Source: a virus
Virus record (IMG/VR): IMGVR_UViG_3300049856_000189
Span: 1 to 27,384 of that record
Strand: one strand, 5' to 3'
DNA length: 27,384 bases
Both the position numbers and the translations under genes were made by a program. Below, one piece after another: positions 1 through 7,129 of the stretch (the first letter of the stretch is position 1; every line of letters begins with the position of its first letter). Below the pieces are notes generated by a model. That model was not told the DNA's origin. It worked only from the letters and a program-made list of their open reading frames with translations, and did no database searches.

Positions 1-89
1 CGACCGGCTCCGGCCAGAATGTTGTTGGCAATATCCCAAAATCCATTAAATTGGGTAGGGGAAATATTGCCAATTTGCTCAGACCTCAC
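1..89 (-). CDS. Possible 5' part of a leftward gene cut by the window edge
   Basis: An open leftward frame runs off the left edge. From a GTG at 89 it reads VRSEQIGNISPTQFNGFW and then DIANNILAGAG, which looks protein-like, with a balanced mix of residues. There is no clear ribosome binding site at the expected distance from the GTG, so the start is uncertain and a second frame (LAIFPLPNLMDF) is also open. It would be the third gene of the small leftward group that starts behind the promoter at 532-560. No family is recognised. Confidence 0.25.
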   Translation of the reverse strand, partial: MRSEQIGNISPTQFNGFWDIANNILAGAG

Positions 90-115
90 CAACCAGAATA
101 TTAGGTAAAACCTTA

Positions 116-313
116 TTAAACTTTTTCATCAACAGTAGCCAATTCGAAACCATTTATTTTTAGACATTCCTTATGCCCAAATTTACCCACTTTATTCCCA
201 CCATGCGAAGGAGTCCATTGCTTGTAATGATGGTCGCAACGATTTCCGCATACTTCGCAGTTTCCGTACCACTCAAAGCCCTTCCCTGTGTTTTTAATGA
301 TTAAGGTGATCAT
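116..313 (-). CDS. Small Cys/His-rich protein, probable zinc-binding fold
   Basis: A 65-aa protein of unknown function. The visible signature is a cluster of possible metal ligands: CEVCGNRCDHH in residues 19-29, and later a His-Lys-Glu-Cys stretch (KFGHKECLK), which fits a small treble-clef or zinc-ribbon type fold. Such proteins are common among phage accessory genes. It follows the 46-aa leftward gene by 43 bases and probably shares its promoter. No convincing Shine-Dalgarno sequence precedes the ATG at 313, so translation may depend on the upstream gene or the start may differ. The zinc-binding idea is inferred from Cys/His spacing only. Confidence 0.55.
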   Translation of the reverse strand: MITLIIKNTGKGFEWYGNCEVCGNRCDHHYKQWTPSHGGNKVGKFGHKECLKINGFELATVDEKV

Positions 314-356
314 GCGGTTAAAATCATAATATCGCTGTTTTTATTCCATTTAAACT

Positions 357-497
357 CTACAAATCGGCCTTCCATTCCTGGGCCCGGCTGGAGAGTAGGC
401 AGGTTACAAAGCATTTTGTTTCAGATGTCACGCAGATTTCACAGCCATCGTGGTAAACCATGCCGGTTTTTAAGTCTTTAGCTTTTATAGTTGCCAT
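357..497 (-). CDS. Small hypothetical phage protein (46 aa)
   Basis: A 46-aa protein starting MATIKAKDLKTGMVY. The Lys-x-Lys-Asp-Leu-Lys-x-Gly pattern followed by alternating beta-like residues suggests a small beta-barrel or strand-rich fold, and three Cys lie in the second half. The start at 497 is preferred over the longer open frame from 560 because GGGG lies about 9-10 bases upstream of it, and because the longer frame would begin inside the -35 element of the promoter at 532-560. It is the first gene of a short leftward transcript heading off the window. No function is recognised. Confidence 0.55.
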   Translation of the reverse strand: MATIKAKDLKTGMVYHDGCEICVTSETKCFVTCLLSSRAQEWKADL

Positions 498-531
498 TTT
501 GTCATCCCCGGTTTGCGTTGTTGTTGAGATA

Positions 532-560
532 ATAATAGGCAGTAACGCGTGACTATTCAA
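532..560 (-). promoter_or_regulatory. Leftward sigma70-like promoter
   Basis: On the minus strand TTGAAT (560-555) is followed by exactly 17 bases and then TATTAT (537-532). Both hexamers are close to the consensus and the spacing is optimal. Transcription would start near position 525, about 28 bases upstream of the ATG at 497. It lies in the divergent gap between the leftward small genes and the rightward late region. Confidence 0.6.
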
Positions 561-658
561 GCTCTTTCAGCGCAATATGTAAAATAAAAACCTGAATCTT
601 TGTATTTCAGTAAAATATGGTAAACTTCGGCAAAATAACTTTGTCAAGAGCCTGCCCT

Positions 659-1168
659 ATGAGTGAATCAATTGAACAAGAAATCGTTGAAAAGGGCCTA
701 ACTGCCCCACGTGTGACACCTGCCGATATTGAAGCCAATATTGATGGTGAGTATTACTTTACAGCCGGTGACGCAGTGTCGCCCGAAGTAACTGAAGAAA
801 TGGTTGGGCGCTTTTTAACATGGAAGCTTCCTAGTGATTTTGCGCCTGATGGCGGTATTTCATTCGTCAGTCCAAACAGGTCAGAGTCTGGATTTGGGCC
901 AGTTGGAACCAATCTTCTCACTGCTCAGCAAGCAAAAGAAATGCTTTATCATGCTATTGGCACTCCTGAAATTCATCGCTCAATTACTCTTCTAACCTTC
1001 TGCGTGCTTGTTTTGCGCAATGGGTTCACGGTAACAGGAGAAAGCGCGTGCGCCAGCCCTGAGAACTTTGATGCTGAATTGGGCCGAAAGATTGCTCGCC
1101 AGAATGCAGTGAATAAAATCTGGCCGCTTATGGGTTATGAGCTACGAACTCAACTGGCAAAGGATTAA
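659..1168 (+). CDS. N4 gp49 / Sf6 gene 66 family protein
   Basis: A 169-aa protein of the phage family named after N4 gp49 and Sf6 gene 66 (PF13876). The family-like part is the C-terminal half, roughly residues 85-165, with LLTFCVLVLRNGFTVTGESA and then a helix ending in AVNKIWPLMGYELRTQL. The N-terminal half is acidic and poorly conserved. The molecular role of this family is not established; it is common in podoviruses. The start at 659 is chosen over an in-frame ATG at 617 because AGAG lies 8 bases upstream and because the remaining MSESIEQEIVEK start is typical. It is the first rightward gene and is followed after 3 bases by a short basic peptide gene. Confidence 0.75.
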   Translation: MSESIEQEIVEKGLTAPRVTPADIEANIDGEYYFTAGDAVSPEVTEEMVGRFLTWKLPSDFAPDGGISFVSPNRSESGFGPVGTNLLTAQQAKEMLYHAIGTPEIHRSITLLTFCVLVLRNGFTVTGESACASPENFDAELGRKIARQNAVNKIWPLMGYELRTQLAKD

Positions 1169-1171
1169 TTT

Positions 1172-1294
1172 ATGCGAATCACTAAGCCGTCAAAGCCACG
1201 CACGAGAGATTTACAGAAAGGCAAAGGCAAGGCGCCCGCAAAGACTGCATACAGCCCGATTTCAAGGGTTTCTAGTCCGCGCAAGGGGCGCTAG
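1172..1294 (+). CDS. Short basic peptide (40 aa)
   Basis: A 40-aa Lys/Arg/Pro-rich peptide beginning MRITKPSKPRTRDLQ and ending SSPRKGR. AAGGA sits 7 bases before the ATG, one of the best ribosome binding sites in this area, so translation is likely despite the small size. The strongly basic, low-complexity composition would fit nucleic-acid or membrane-surface binding, but no family is recognised. Codons 4-9 lie inside a repeat whose second copy is at 9171-9203 in the same reading phase. The stop is 2 bases before the next start. Confidence 0.55.
   Translation: MRITKPSKPRTRDLQKGKGKAPAKTAYSPISRVSSPRKGR
1181..1211 (+). repeat. Dispersed repeat, copy 1
   Basis: The 18 bases ACTAAGCCGTCAAAGCCA occur here and again at 9171-9188. 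Similarity continues through an imperfect GCAC..GAGAGATT tail. This copy lies within the 40-aa peptide gene and codes for TKPSKP. Confidence 0.75.
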
Positions 1295-1296
1295 CT

Positions 1297-1719
1297 ATGC
1301 GCTGGTTTCCATTTCTTTTAGTCGTCTTGAGTGGCGTTTCCCCTATTGAGCAGATGGCCGATACACTTGAGGGCGAATTAATAATTCGTTCATCATGGTC
1401 GGTGCTCCTTGTTGTTTCCCTATACTTTTGCATTAACGTTAAAAGGTTAGCGCTGATACTTTGTTGCGAATTTTTGTCAATCACTTATAATTTGGCTATA
1501 GCGCTTGGGTATTTTTTCACGGACAAAGACCTAACGGCGCTATACGAGCCTTTGATGCTGTTTTTATTTGGCATTGAGATAATTGCAGTACTGCCAGGGC
1601 GTACCCGACGTGACAGCAGATACAATGGAAATAGTGGCCGTAGTGTACGTAAGCGCGCATATGGTCATCACAATTTGGCTACTAGCAATCAAGTGCAGGT
1701 GGCTACATGCAAAATATAA
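1297..1719 (+). CDS. Multi-pass membrane protein of the lysis region
   Basis: A 140-aa protein with hydrophobic stretches at about residues 2-15, 33-48, 50-70 and 83-98, and a polar, basic C-terminal tail of about 40 residues. It sits just upstream of a holin-like gene and the endolysin, so a part in lysis (holin, antiholin or regulator) is plausible, but no family is recognised. GGGG lies about 9 bases before the ATG. Its last ~110 bases overlap another open frame encoding a single-span membrane peptide, so one of the two 3' ends may not be biologically meaningful. Confidence 0.5.
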   Translation: MRWFPFLLVVLSGVSPIEQMADTLEGELIIRSSWSVLLVVSLYFCINVKRLALILCCEFLSITYNLAIALGYFFTDKDLTALYEPLMLFLFGIEIIAVLPGRTRRDSRYNGNSGRSVRKRAYGHHNLATSNQVQVATCKI

Positions 1720-1738
1720 TTCTTGGCGGAGGCGATGA
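1610..1738 (+). CDS. Small single-span membrane peptide nested in the lysis cassette
   Basis: An open frame of 42 codons from a GTG at 1610 (37 codons from the ATG at 1625). It has one hydrophobic segment of about 20 residues (IVAVVYVSAHMVITIWLLAI) followed by a basic tail ending KYNSWRRR. This positive-inside arrangement is typical of real small membrane proteins. The stop at 1738 is 1 base before the GTG of the next gene, as expected for coupled genes. It overlaps the 3' end of the upstream membrane gene in another frame. AGGG lies about 10 bases before the GTG; the ATG has no clear binding site. Function unknown; an accessory lysis peptide is a guess from position. Confidence 0.4.
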   Translation: MTADTMEIVAVVYVSAHMVITIWLLAIKCRWLHAKYNSWRRR

Positions 1739-1739
1739 C

Positions 1740-2051
1740 GTGCATCAATCGTTAATAGCCTGGTTTTTACAGTCAAAAGCTTTGACTATTACCGCAACAA
1801 CATCCGCCGTTACATATCTCACAGCATATTCAACCGACCTAGGGCAAGCCGCCCAAAGCGTACCTCAGGTAATAAATTTCATCGGCACCCATGGCCCAAC
1901 CGCACACATGAGTTGGGCAGATGTAATGGCCTGGTTTTCGTTCATGCTGGTCGTTACAAATTTGGCTATAGGACTGCATAAAATTGGCTCCGGAATAATT
2001 TCAAAAGTTCGCGTCTGGCGGAAGAAGCCACGGCGTAGGGTGAATCGATAA
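1740..2051 (+). CDS. Holin-like membrane protein
   Basis: A 103-aa protein with two predicted membrane segments, about residues 12-30 and 60-85, and a short, very basic tail (KVRVWRKKPRRRVNR). That layout fits class II holins, which form membrane lesions that let endolysin reach the cell wall. It ends in a TAATG overlap with the endolysin gene, the usual holin position. The GTG at 1740 is preferred because GGAGG lies 7 bases upstream; an in-frame ATG at 1707 would add 11 residues and has only a close-spaced AGGTGG. Family assignment is by layout and context, not by a recognised motif. Confidence 0.6.
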   Translation: MHQSLIAWFLQSKALTITATTSAVTYLTAYSTDLGQAAQSVPQVINFIGTHGPTAHMSWADVMAWFSFMLVVTNLAIGLHKIGSGIISKVRVWRKKPRRRVNR

Positions 2052-2557
2052 TGGCCAGCTTTGACGTAGCAATCACTAAAACCCTGAATTTTGAGGGCGG
2101 TGACAAATACACAGAAACCCCAGGCGATACCGGCGGGGCTACTAAATACGGAATTAGCCAGCGCGCATACCCGCATCTGAACATCAAGACACTGACCGAA
2201 GCTGACGCCAAGGCGATTTACAAGCGAGACTACTGGGACAAAATACAGGGCGACTCGATCGGCAATCCGTATGTCGCAGAATCAATATTTGATTTCGCAG
2301 TTAATTCCGGCGTATCAACAGCATCAAAAGCGGCACAGGTGGCCGCATCACTGGTTTTATATACATCAATTAATGCAGACGGCGTAATCGGCCCAAAAAC
2401 TGTTGAGATGCTAAACAGGGTCGATGGCGGGTATTTTCTAGCCGTGTTTGCGCTGCAAAAAATCACTCGATATGCCGCCATCTGCAATAAAAACCTCGTC
2501 CAAAGCAAGTTTTTGCTGGGTTGGGTTAATCGCACTTTGCAGGAGTGGACGCAATGA
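2051..2557 (+). CDS. Endolysin, GH108-type N-acetylmuramidase
   Basis: A 168-aa peptidoglycan hydrolase of glycoside hydrolase family 108 (PF05838) with a C-terminal PG_binding_3-type segment. The proposed catalytic Glu is E15 in the LNFEGG motif, the family's N-terminal Glu-Gly-Gly signature. GDTGGATKYGISQ around residues 25-37 and AIYKRDYWDKI around 55-65 are also typical. The second half, from about residue 80 (FDFAVNSGV, then DGVIGPKT), matches the peptidoglycan-binding part. There is no signal peptide, so release should need a holin, and holin-like genes overlap it on both sides. It cuts glycan strands of the host wall at the end of infection. Confidence 0.88.
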   Translation: MASFDVAITKTLNFEGGDKYTETPGDTGGATKYGISQRAYPHLNIKTLTEADAKAIYKRDYWDKIQGDSIGNPYVAESIFDFAVNSGVSTASKAAQVAASLVLYTSINADGVIGPKTVEMLNRVDGGYFLAVFALQKITRYAAICNKNLVQSKFLLGWVNRTLQEWTQ

Positions 2558-3021
2558 GCATTTTGTCAAAGGTTGCCAACTTTGTTGGTGGTGACGTGTT
2601 TGGGGCAGCTAAAGAGCTGGCTTTAAAGTATTTCCCCTCAGATATGACCCCCGAGCAGCGCGCCGAATTTGAATTTAAATATGCAGACTTGGCGCGCCAA
2701 AAATCGCTAGAGGCTGGAACGCTGGCTAATGCTCAGCTTGAGATTGAGTTGGGCGACGTAAAAGACGCCCGCCAGGCCCATTCCATGAGCGTCATGCCCG
2801 CCGTTGTCACAGTAATGCTCACGGCCATGGTGTGCGCGCTGCTGTATGCAATTATTTTCGTTGAAATTCAGCCCGGCAGCCGTGAATTAGCCCTAACGCT
2901 ATTCGGTACGGTGTTCGCCTTGTGGGGAGCGTCAATCACGTATTGGGTGGGAACAACAAGAAGCAGCGGTGAAAAAAGTAACGTCATTGCTCAGCTGCAA
3001 CCTAAAGATACACCCAAGTGA
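2554..3021 (+). CDS. 3TM-type holin-like membrane protein
   Basis: A 155-aa protein starting MSILSKVANFVGG. It has an amphipathic, acidic N-terminal half (ALKYFPSDMTPEQRAEFEFK) and two hydrophobic segments in the second half, about residues 80-102 and 110-130, the latter followed by YWVGTTRSSGEKS. This resembles the 'holin of 3TMs' family of phages and gene transfer agents (PF11351). The ATG at 2554 overlaps the endolysin stop (ATGA) and has GGAG 8 bases upstream, so it is preferred over the ATG 9 bases earlier. Two holin-like genes flank the endolysin; one may act as antiholin or pinholin partner. Confidence 0.65.
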   Translation: MSILSKVANFVGGDVFGAAKELALKYFPSDMTPEQRAEFEFKYADLARQKSLEAGTLANAQLEIELGDVKDARQAHSMSVMPAVVTVMLTAMVCALLYAIIFVEIQPGSRELALTLFGTVFALWGASITYWVGTTRSSGEKSNVIAQLQPKDTPK

Positions 3022-3102
3022 TTAAAAATCATTCAAATTGGCGCGCTAACATAGTCGAAATTCGCGACAGTACCGAAAAACACGGGTTTATACCGGGCAA
3101 TC

Positions 3103-3111
3103 TGCTAAAAT
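3103..3111 (+). promoter_or_regulatory. Candidate extended -10 promoter before the packaging genes
   Basis: TGC followed by TAAAAT makes an extended -10 element in the 137-base gap between the lysis cassette and the small terminase gene. No good -35 element lies 16-18 bases upstream, which extended -10 promoters can do without. Start of transcription would be near 3118, about 40 bases before the gene. Weak evidence. Confidence 0.3.
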
Positions 3112-3158
3112 AGTGTTACTTTATAACATCGACTTGATGGGGAAAAAACGGGCCAACC

Positions 3159-3581
3159 ATGGCTAAATTCGGCAAAAATAATCAACCGCCAAATGAGCAC
3201 AAGCGGCTGCCAAAATTTAGAACGCGCATGATTGACGCACTAAAGGCACGGGGCGTAGACGAACAGGGCTTTGTTGCTTTGCTGGTGTCAAAAGCTCTTG
3301 ATGGAGAAGGCAACAACGGCGTTTACATCAGCGAGCTTTTAAAGCGCTACGCTCCAATAACTAAAGCAACACTTGAGCCGGTAGACATTGCCAATTTTCC
3401 ACAGGAAGGAACTCCGCTACAAAAGGCCGAGGCAGTTTATAATGCAATGGCAGCAGGAGAAATCCCGCCCGACGTTGGGCAGATTTTTATCGACTCGATC
3501 AGCAAATTATTAGCCATCGAGGAAATCACAGAGTTAAAAGCGCGCCTCGATAAATTAGAGGCAATCGTTAACAAGAATTAA
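3159..3581 (+). CDS. Probable small terminase subunit
   Basis: A 140-aa protein lying upstream of the large terminase, in the terS position. The N-terminus is basic (KFGKNNQPPNEHKRLPKFRT), as in DNA-binding small terminase or DUF5681-type proteins. A central helical part contains LLKRYAPITKATLEP, and the C-terminus is a helix and short coiled coil (ITELKARLDKLEAIV) suited to oligomerisation. Small terminases form rings that recognise the phage packaging site and hand DNA to the motor. It differs from the usual arrangement because a 604-aa adhesin gene separates it from terL. The assignment is from sequence style and position. Confidence 0.6.
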   Translation: MAKFGKNNQPPNEHKRLPKFRTRMIDALKARGVDEQGFVALLVSKALDGEGNNGVYISELLKRYAPITKATLEPVDIANFPQEGTPLQKAEAVYNAMAAGEIPPDVGQIFIDSISKLLAIEEITELKARLDKLEAIVNKN

Positions 3582-3592
3582 ATGGCAAGAAA

Positions 3593-5407
3593 ATGGCAAG
3601 TTTGGCAGCTGGGCTAACATCAAAAGTATTAATCAGAGCAGGCAATGTTTTGCGTGTGGCCGGAGTGGCCGAGATAAAAATTTCAAATCAGCAAACTAAT
3701 GTCAGCAGTGCTGGTAGTTTTGGCCCTTTTGACTTTAATACAGACGTAGATATAAAAGCAGTTGGGAGCGTAATTTTTTGGATAACCGAAATTGATGGAG
3801 GAACGTCGGTCGAGGTTCGGCCACCATCTGAAGTATGGGCGTTCCCGCTTAACAGTGCTGGTGTGCAAGCGGCAATAGATGCCGTGTCCGAAAGTGGTCA
3901 GCCAGCAACTGTGCGATTGCATCCGGTGGCGTATGAAATAACGTCAAAAATAGTGCCAAAATCCGGCGTTAGTTTACGCGGGGTGCAAGGGACTAAAGTG
4001 CATAACACAGGATCAAACGTACCGGATTTTTGGATGCCCGGCGGCGGCACTATATTTGATATTGCTCCCGGAGTTACCGCGATAGGATTTAATGATACTG
4101 ACCTTGGCAGTTTACCTGCTGGCGGGGTAATGGCAAAAGCGCTTCAAGAATTCCACATCTACGGCATTACTGCTGTAGGCGGAGATAAGTTTTTAAAAAT
4201 TGGTGCCGTGAATAACCCCGGATGTTTCTGGGGAAGCATTGACCAATGTTCGGCATATAACCAAACTGCGATAAATGGGTACGCAATTGATATTTGCAAT
4301 TCAATGTTTTTTACCCACGGTGAAGTTAATGTCCTAAACAACGACCCCAATGCAGTTGGTGGAAATTATCGCATATGCAGCAATTTGCCGAAGGCGACAT
4401 TAATTTGCGGAGACTCCCACGTTCATCAAATATTTAGCAGAGTTGAGAGCCGATTAAGAAAGGGAGTTGTTTTTGAAGCTGGAGGTGTTGCCGCCGCAGA
4501 GCTGAATGATGTCAAAGTAATCGGTAGAATCCATTCATCCAGATATAACACTCCTGCGACACCTTATACCGCGTCATTTGTTACAACTATTAATGACCCA
4601 AACATTTCCGTACCAGCAGACGCAGATTTTAATTTGTGCCAGGTGGGTATGCCGTTTAGGTGGATAAGTACTGTACCCGACTTTTTAAATAATGGAGTTA
4701 CTTATTTCGTTATTTCAAGAAATACCAGTAATAAAACAATTCAAATATCTGAGGCCGAATGGGATGTTGCAATAACACCGCTTAATTCTGGTACACACTC
4801 GGTTTATATTTCTGGATGGCCAACTTTCATGGCCAGGGCAGATACAGGCAGCGATGTTAAAAACTGTAATTTTGGGGATTTAGCGTGTGAAGCTACCGGT
4901 AGTATCGGAAATTTATACTTTTCAATTACAAATAATTGCAATGCGCACAATAACAACCCATCGATAAGCTACACAGGAACCTCAATAATCTGTAGGAACG
5001 CGCAAATTGGGATAACGTATTCAGGTAGCCCAGATGTAACACAGGATGCAAGTACTCTAACGTACGGGCAATGTAATTTTACTAACCTGGCGGGGGGAGT
5101 TTACCGTCACACTAGTGGCAATATAACTCTCACCCCAAGCTGGAATGGGAGACAAGTCAGGTATTCCGGTTCTGGTGCTATTACTGTAACAATACCCCGC
5201 TACCTCCCTGCTGGGTTTGCTGTGTCATTTATAACAAGCGGCACGGGGATAATAACGTTTGCATTGGCTGGAAGCTCAAACTTATCTTTACTATCGACAG
5301 GAAGTCCAGGTGCACCACAGCTTAGATCAACTGGGCAGAACAGCAAAGTAAGCTTAGAGCAAATTGACCAGGGAACATACTTCCTTAGTGGCAATACACA
5401 AGTTTAA
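3593..5407 (+). CDS. Beta-helix adhesin or tailspike-like protein inserted between terminase genes
   Basis: A 604-aa, Gly/Asn/Thr/Ile-rich protein. Residues ~85-130 (AGVQAAIDAVSESGQ through SGVSLRGVQGTKV) resemble the entry of a pectate-lyase-type right-handed beta-helix, which then continues to about residue 490. The last ~100 residues (NITLTPSWNGRQVRY to the QGTYFLSG end) resemble the beta-rich C-terminal adhesin or trimerisation modules of phage tailspikes and fibres. It lacks the P22-type head-binding domain found in the protein at 19715; its first ~75 residues are another beta-rich module. A role in surface polysaccharide binding or cleavage is inferred. The position between terS and terL is not the standard P22 plan. 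No strong Shine-Dalgarno is visible. Confidence 0.7.
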   Translation: MASLAAGLTSKVLIRAGNVLRVAGVAEIKISNQQTNVSSAGSFGPFDFNTDVDIKAVGSVIFWITEIDGGTSVEVRPPSEVWAFPLNSAGVQAAIDAVSESGQPATVRLHPVAYEITSKIVPKSGVSLRGVQGTKVHNTGSNVPDFWMPGGGTIFDIAPGVTAIGFNDTDLGSLPAGGVMAKALQEFHIYGITAVGGDKFLKIGAVNNPGCFWGSIDQCSAYNQTAINGYAIDICNSMFFTHGEVNVLNNDPNAVGGNYRICSNLPKATLICGDSHVHQIFSRVESRLRKGVVFEAGGVAAAELNDVKVIGRIHSSRYNTPATPYTASFVTTINDPNISVPADADFNLCQVGMPFRWISTVPDFLNNGVTYFVISRNTSNKTIQISEAEWDVAITPLNSGTHSVYISGWPTFMARADTGSDVKNCNFGDLACEATGSIGNLYFSITNNCNAHNNNPSISYTGTSIICRNAQIGITYSGSPDVTQDASTLTYGQCNFTNLAGGVYRHTSGNITLTPSWNGRQVRYSGSGAITVTIPRYLPAGFAVSFITSGTGIITFALAGSSNLSLLSTGSPGAPQLRSTGQNSKVSLEQIDQGTYFLSGNTQV

Positions 5408-5446
5408 CGCGAGCATGAGCTATTCTGCAACTGGTGACCTTGTTTA

Positions 5447-7129
5447 ATGATGTCCTACCGCCAATCCCTAGCCAGGCTTTCAAAGCTCGAAGAGGAGATT
5501 AACGAAAGCACTGGTCAAAAATACAGTACCGTTTTCGGTATTGTATCGGCGCCTGGTGAGTTGGTTCGGCGGGTTAAGTACGTCGGTGGTTCGTGGATTG
5601 AGGTAGATGAAAAGCCGGAGATTTACATTGCTGAGCGGTTGGAGTGCGTTTTATATAGCAAGAAGCGGATGGTTATCGTTATCGGAGGACGTGGCTCTGC
5701 AAAATCGGTAGGAGTTCACGACATAGTTTTGAGCCGGGTGCGTGATCGCGGTGACAAGGCCATGTGTATGCGGGAATTCCAGGCCTCTATTTCTGACTCT
5801 GTGCACTCCCTGCTAAGTGAGGAAATCGACCGCCTGAGTATGAGCGGGTTCGACGTGCAGGAAAAGAAAATACTAAGCGAGAGCGGCGGCAGTGTCCGTT
5901 ACAGGGGACTTTCGCGCAATCCAAGCGGAGTAAAGTCCGCAGCAGGGTTCAATATCTTCTGCGTTGAAGAGGCCGACAACCTGAGTGCAAATTCAATAAA
6001 GACGCTTACCCCCACGGCCCGGAACAAGGCGCTGTTCGGAACTCCGGCTGAGATTGAAGAGCAGATCAAAGCAGCGAACGATGAAGAAGACCACTTCCAA
6101 AACGTGCAGATGTTTTTCATCGCGAACCCAAAGTCACAGGCCGACCCATTTTCTCAGCGCTTCATCAACCCATATTTAGACGAGCTAATCAGAAAAGGAA
6201 TTTACGAGGACGATCTTCACCTGATCGTCATGATGAATTATGACGATAACCCATGGTACCGGTTCAGTGGGTTGGAAGCCGAACGCGAGCACGACAAAGT
6301 AAACTGCTCGACTGCCATGTATCAGCACATTTGGAAGGGTGATTTCTTGGATGAGGTGGAAGATTCGATCATCAGCCAGGACTGGTTCAACGCCGCGATT
6401 GATGCCCATGTGAAGTTAGGATTCAAGCCAACAGGGGCAAAAGTGGTGGCATTCGACCCGGCAGACACCGGCAACGACGCCAAGGCAATAACCTACCGCC
6501 AAGGATCAGTCATCCTCGATGCGCGGCAGACCAAAGACGGGGACTTTCACACGGCTACACTTTGGGCGTGCGACTTCGCCAGGGAAATACAGGCCGATCA
6601 CTTTGTTTGGGACGGCGGAGGCATGGGCGCCACGCTGCGAAATGAGATCACCCGGCAACTGGCCGGTACACGAATTGAAGTGTCGATGTTCAACGGCGCC
6701 TCCGGTGTTCGCGCTCCTGAGGCGGTTTACTCGTTTGAGAATAAAGGCGTTCCGATTCAAAACAGCAAGCCGAATAAGGACACCTTTTCAAACCTGCGCG
6801 CCCAGAAGTATTGGGAGTTGCGGGATCGCTTCTATGCCACCTACCGGGCGGTTGTACACGGCGAATTAACCGACCCCGATAAACTCATCAGCATTAGCTC
6901 AAGCATTGAAGATTTAGACCTACTCCGCGCTGAAATGTGCCGCATTCCCCGCGATAGAGAAAACAATGGGAAAATCAAAATTATGGGCAAAGACAAAATG
7001 CGCGAGAAGAAGCTAAAAAGCCCCAACATGGCCGACTCTGCTATGATGAGCCTTGACATTCCAGATACAATGAGAGCAAGAACGCCAACTGCGGCACCTC
7101 GCCCAATCCAGAGATTCCCGACGCGATGA
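5447..7129 (+). CDS. terL: Large terminase subunit (ATPase and nuclease)
   Basis: A 560-aa packaging motor. The Walker A motif GGRGSAKS is at residues 80-87 and the Walker B FCVEEAD at about 171-177, followed by a coupling region with FFIANPKS near residue 225. The C-terminal RNase H-like nuclease begins with VVAFDPADTG, acidic D337 and D340, then FVWDGGG (D389) and a late MADSAMM segment. This is the Terminase_3 / PBSX-Sf6 type. It translocates DNA into the prohead through the portal and cuts it. Adjacent ATGs lie at 5447 and 5450; GGTGA lies about 10 bases upstream. The stop overlaps the portal start (ATGA). Confidence 0.93.
   Translation: MMSYRQSLARLSKLEEEINESTGQKYSTVFGIVSAPGELVRRVKYVGGSWIEVDEKPEIYIAERLECVLYSKKRMVIVIGGRGSAKSVGVHDIVLSRVRDRGDKAMCMREFQASISDSVHSLLSEEIDRLSMSGFDVQEKKILSESGGSVRYRGLSRNPSGVKSAAGFNIFCVEEADNLSANSIKTLTPTARNKALFGTPAEIEEQIKAANDEEDHFQNVQMFFIANPKSQADPFSQRFINPYLDELIRKGIYEDDLHLIVMMNYDDNPWYRFSGLEAEREHDKVNCSTAMYQHIWKGDFLDEVEDSIISQDWFNAAIDAHVKLGFKPTGAKVVAFDPADTGNDAKAITYRQGSVILDARQTKDGDFHTATLWACDFAREIQADHFVWDGGGMGATLRNEITRQLAGTRIEVSMFNGASGVRAPEAVYSFENKGVPIQNSKPNKDTFSNLRAQKYWELRDRFYATYRAVVHGELTDPDKLISISSSIEDLDLLRAEMCRIPRDRENNGKIKIMGKDKMREKKLKSPNMADSAMMSLDIPDTMRARTPTAAPRPIQRFPTR

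Noticed and set aside
561-658. Rightward late promoter before the first late gene
   Set aside because: TAAAAT and TAAACT hexamers are present in the A/T-rich gap, but none has a -35 partner at 16-18 bases; not strong enough to annotate.
6519-6869. Rightward 116-codon frame inside the large terminase
   Set aside because: Out-of-frame shadow of the nuclease domain, with Arg/Pro/Thr-rich noise composition.
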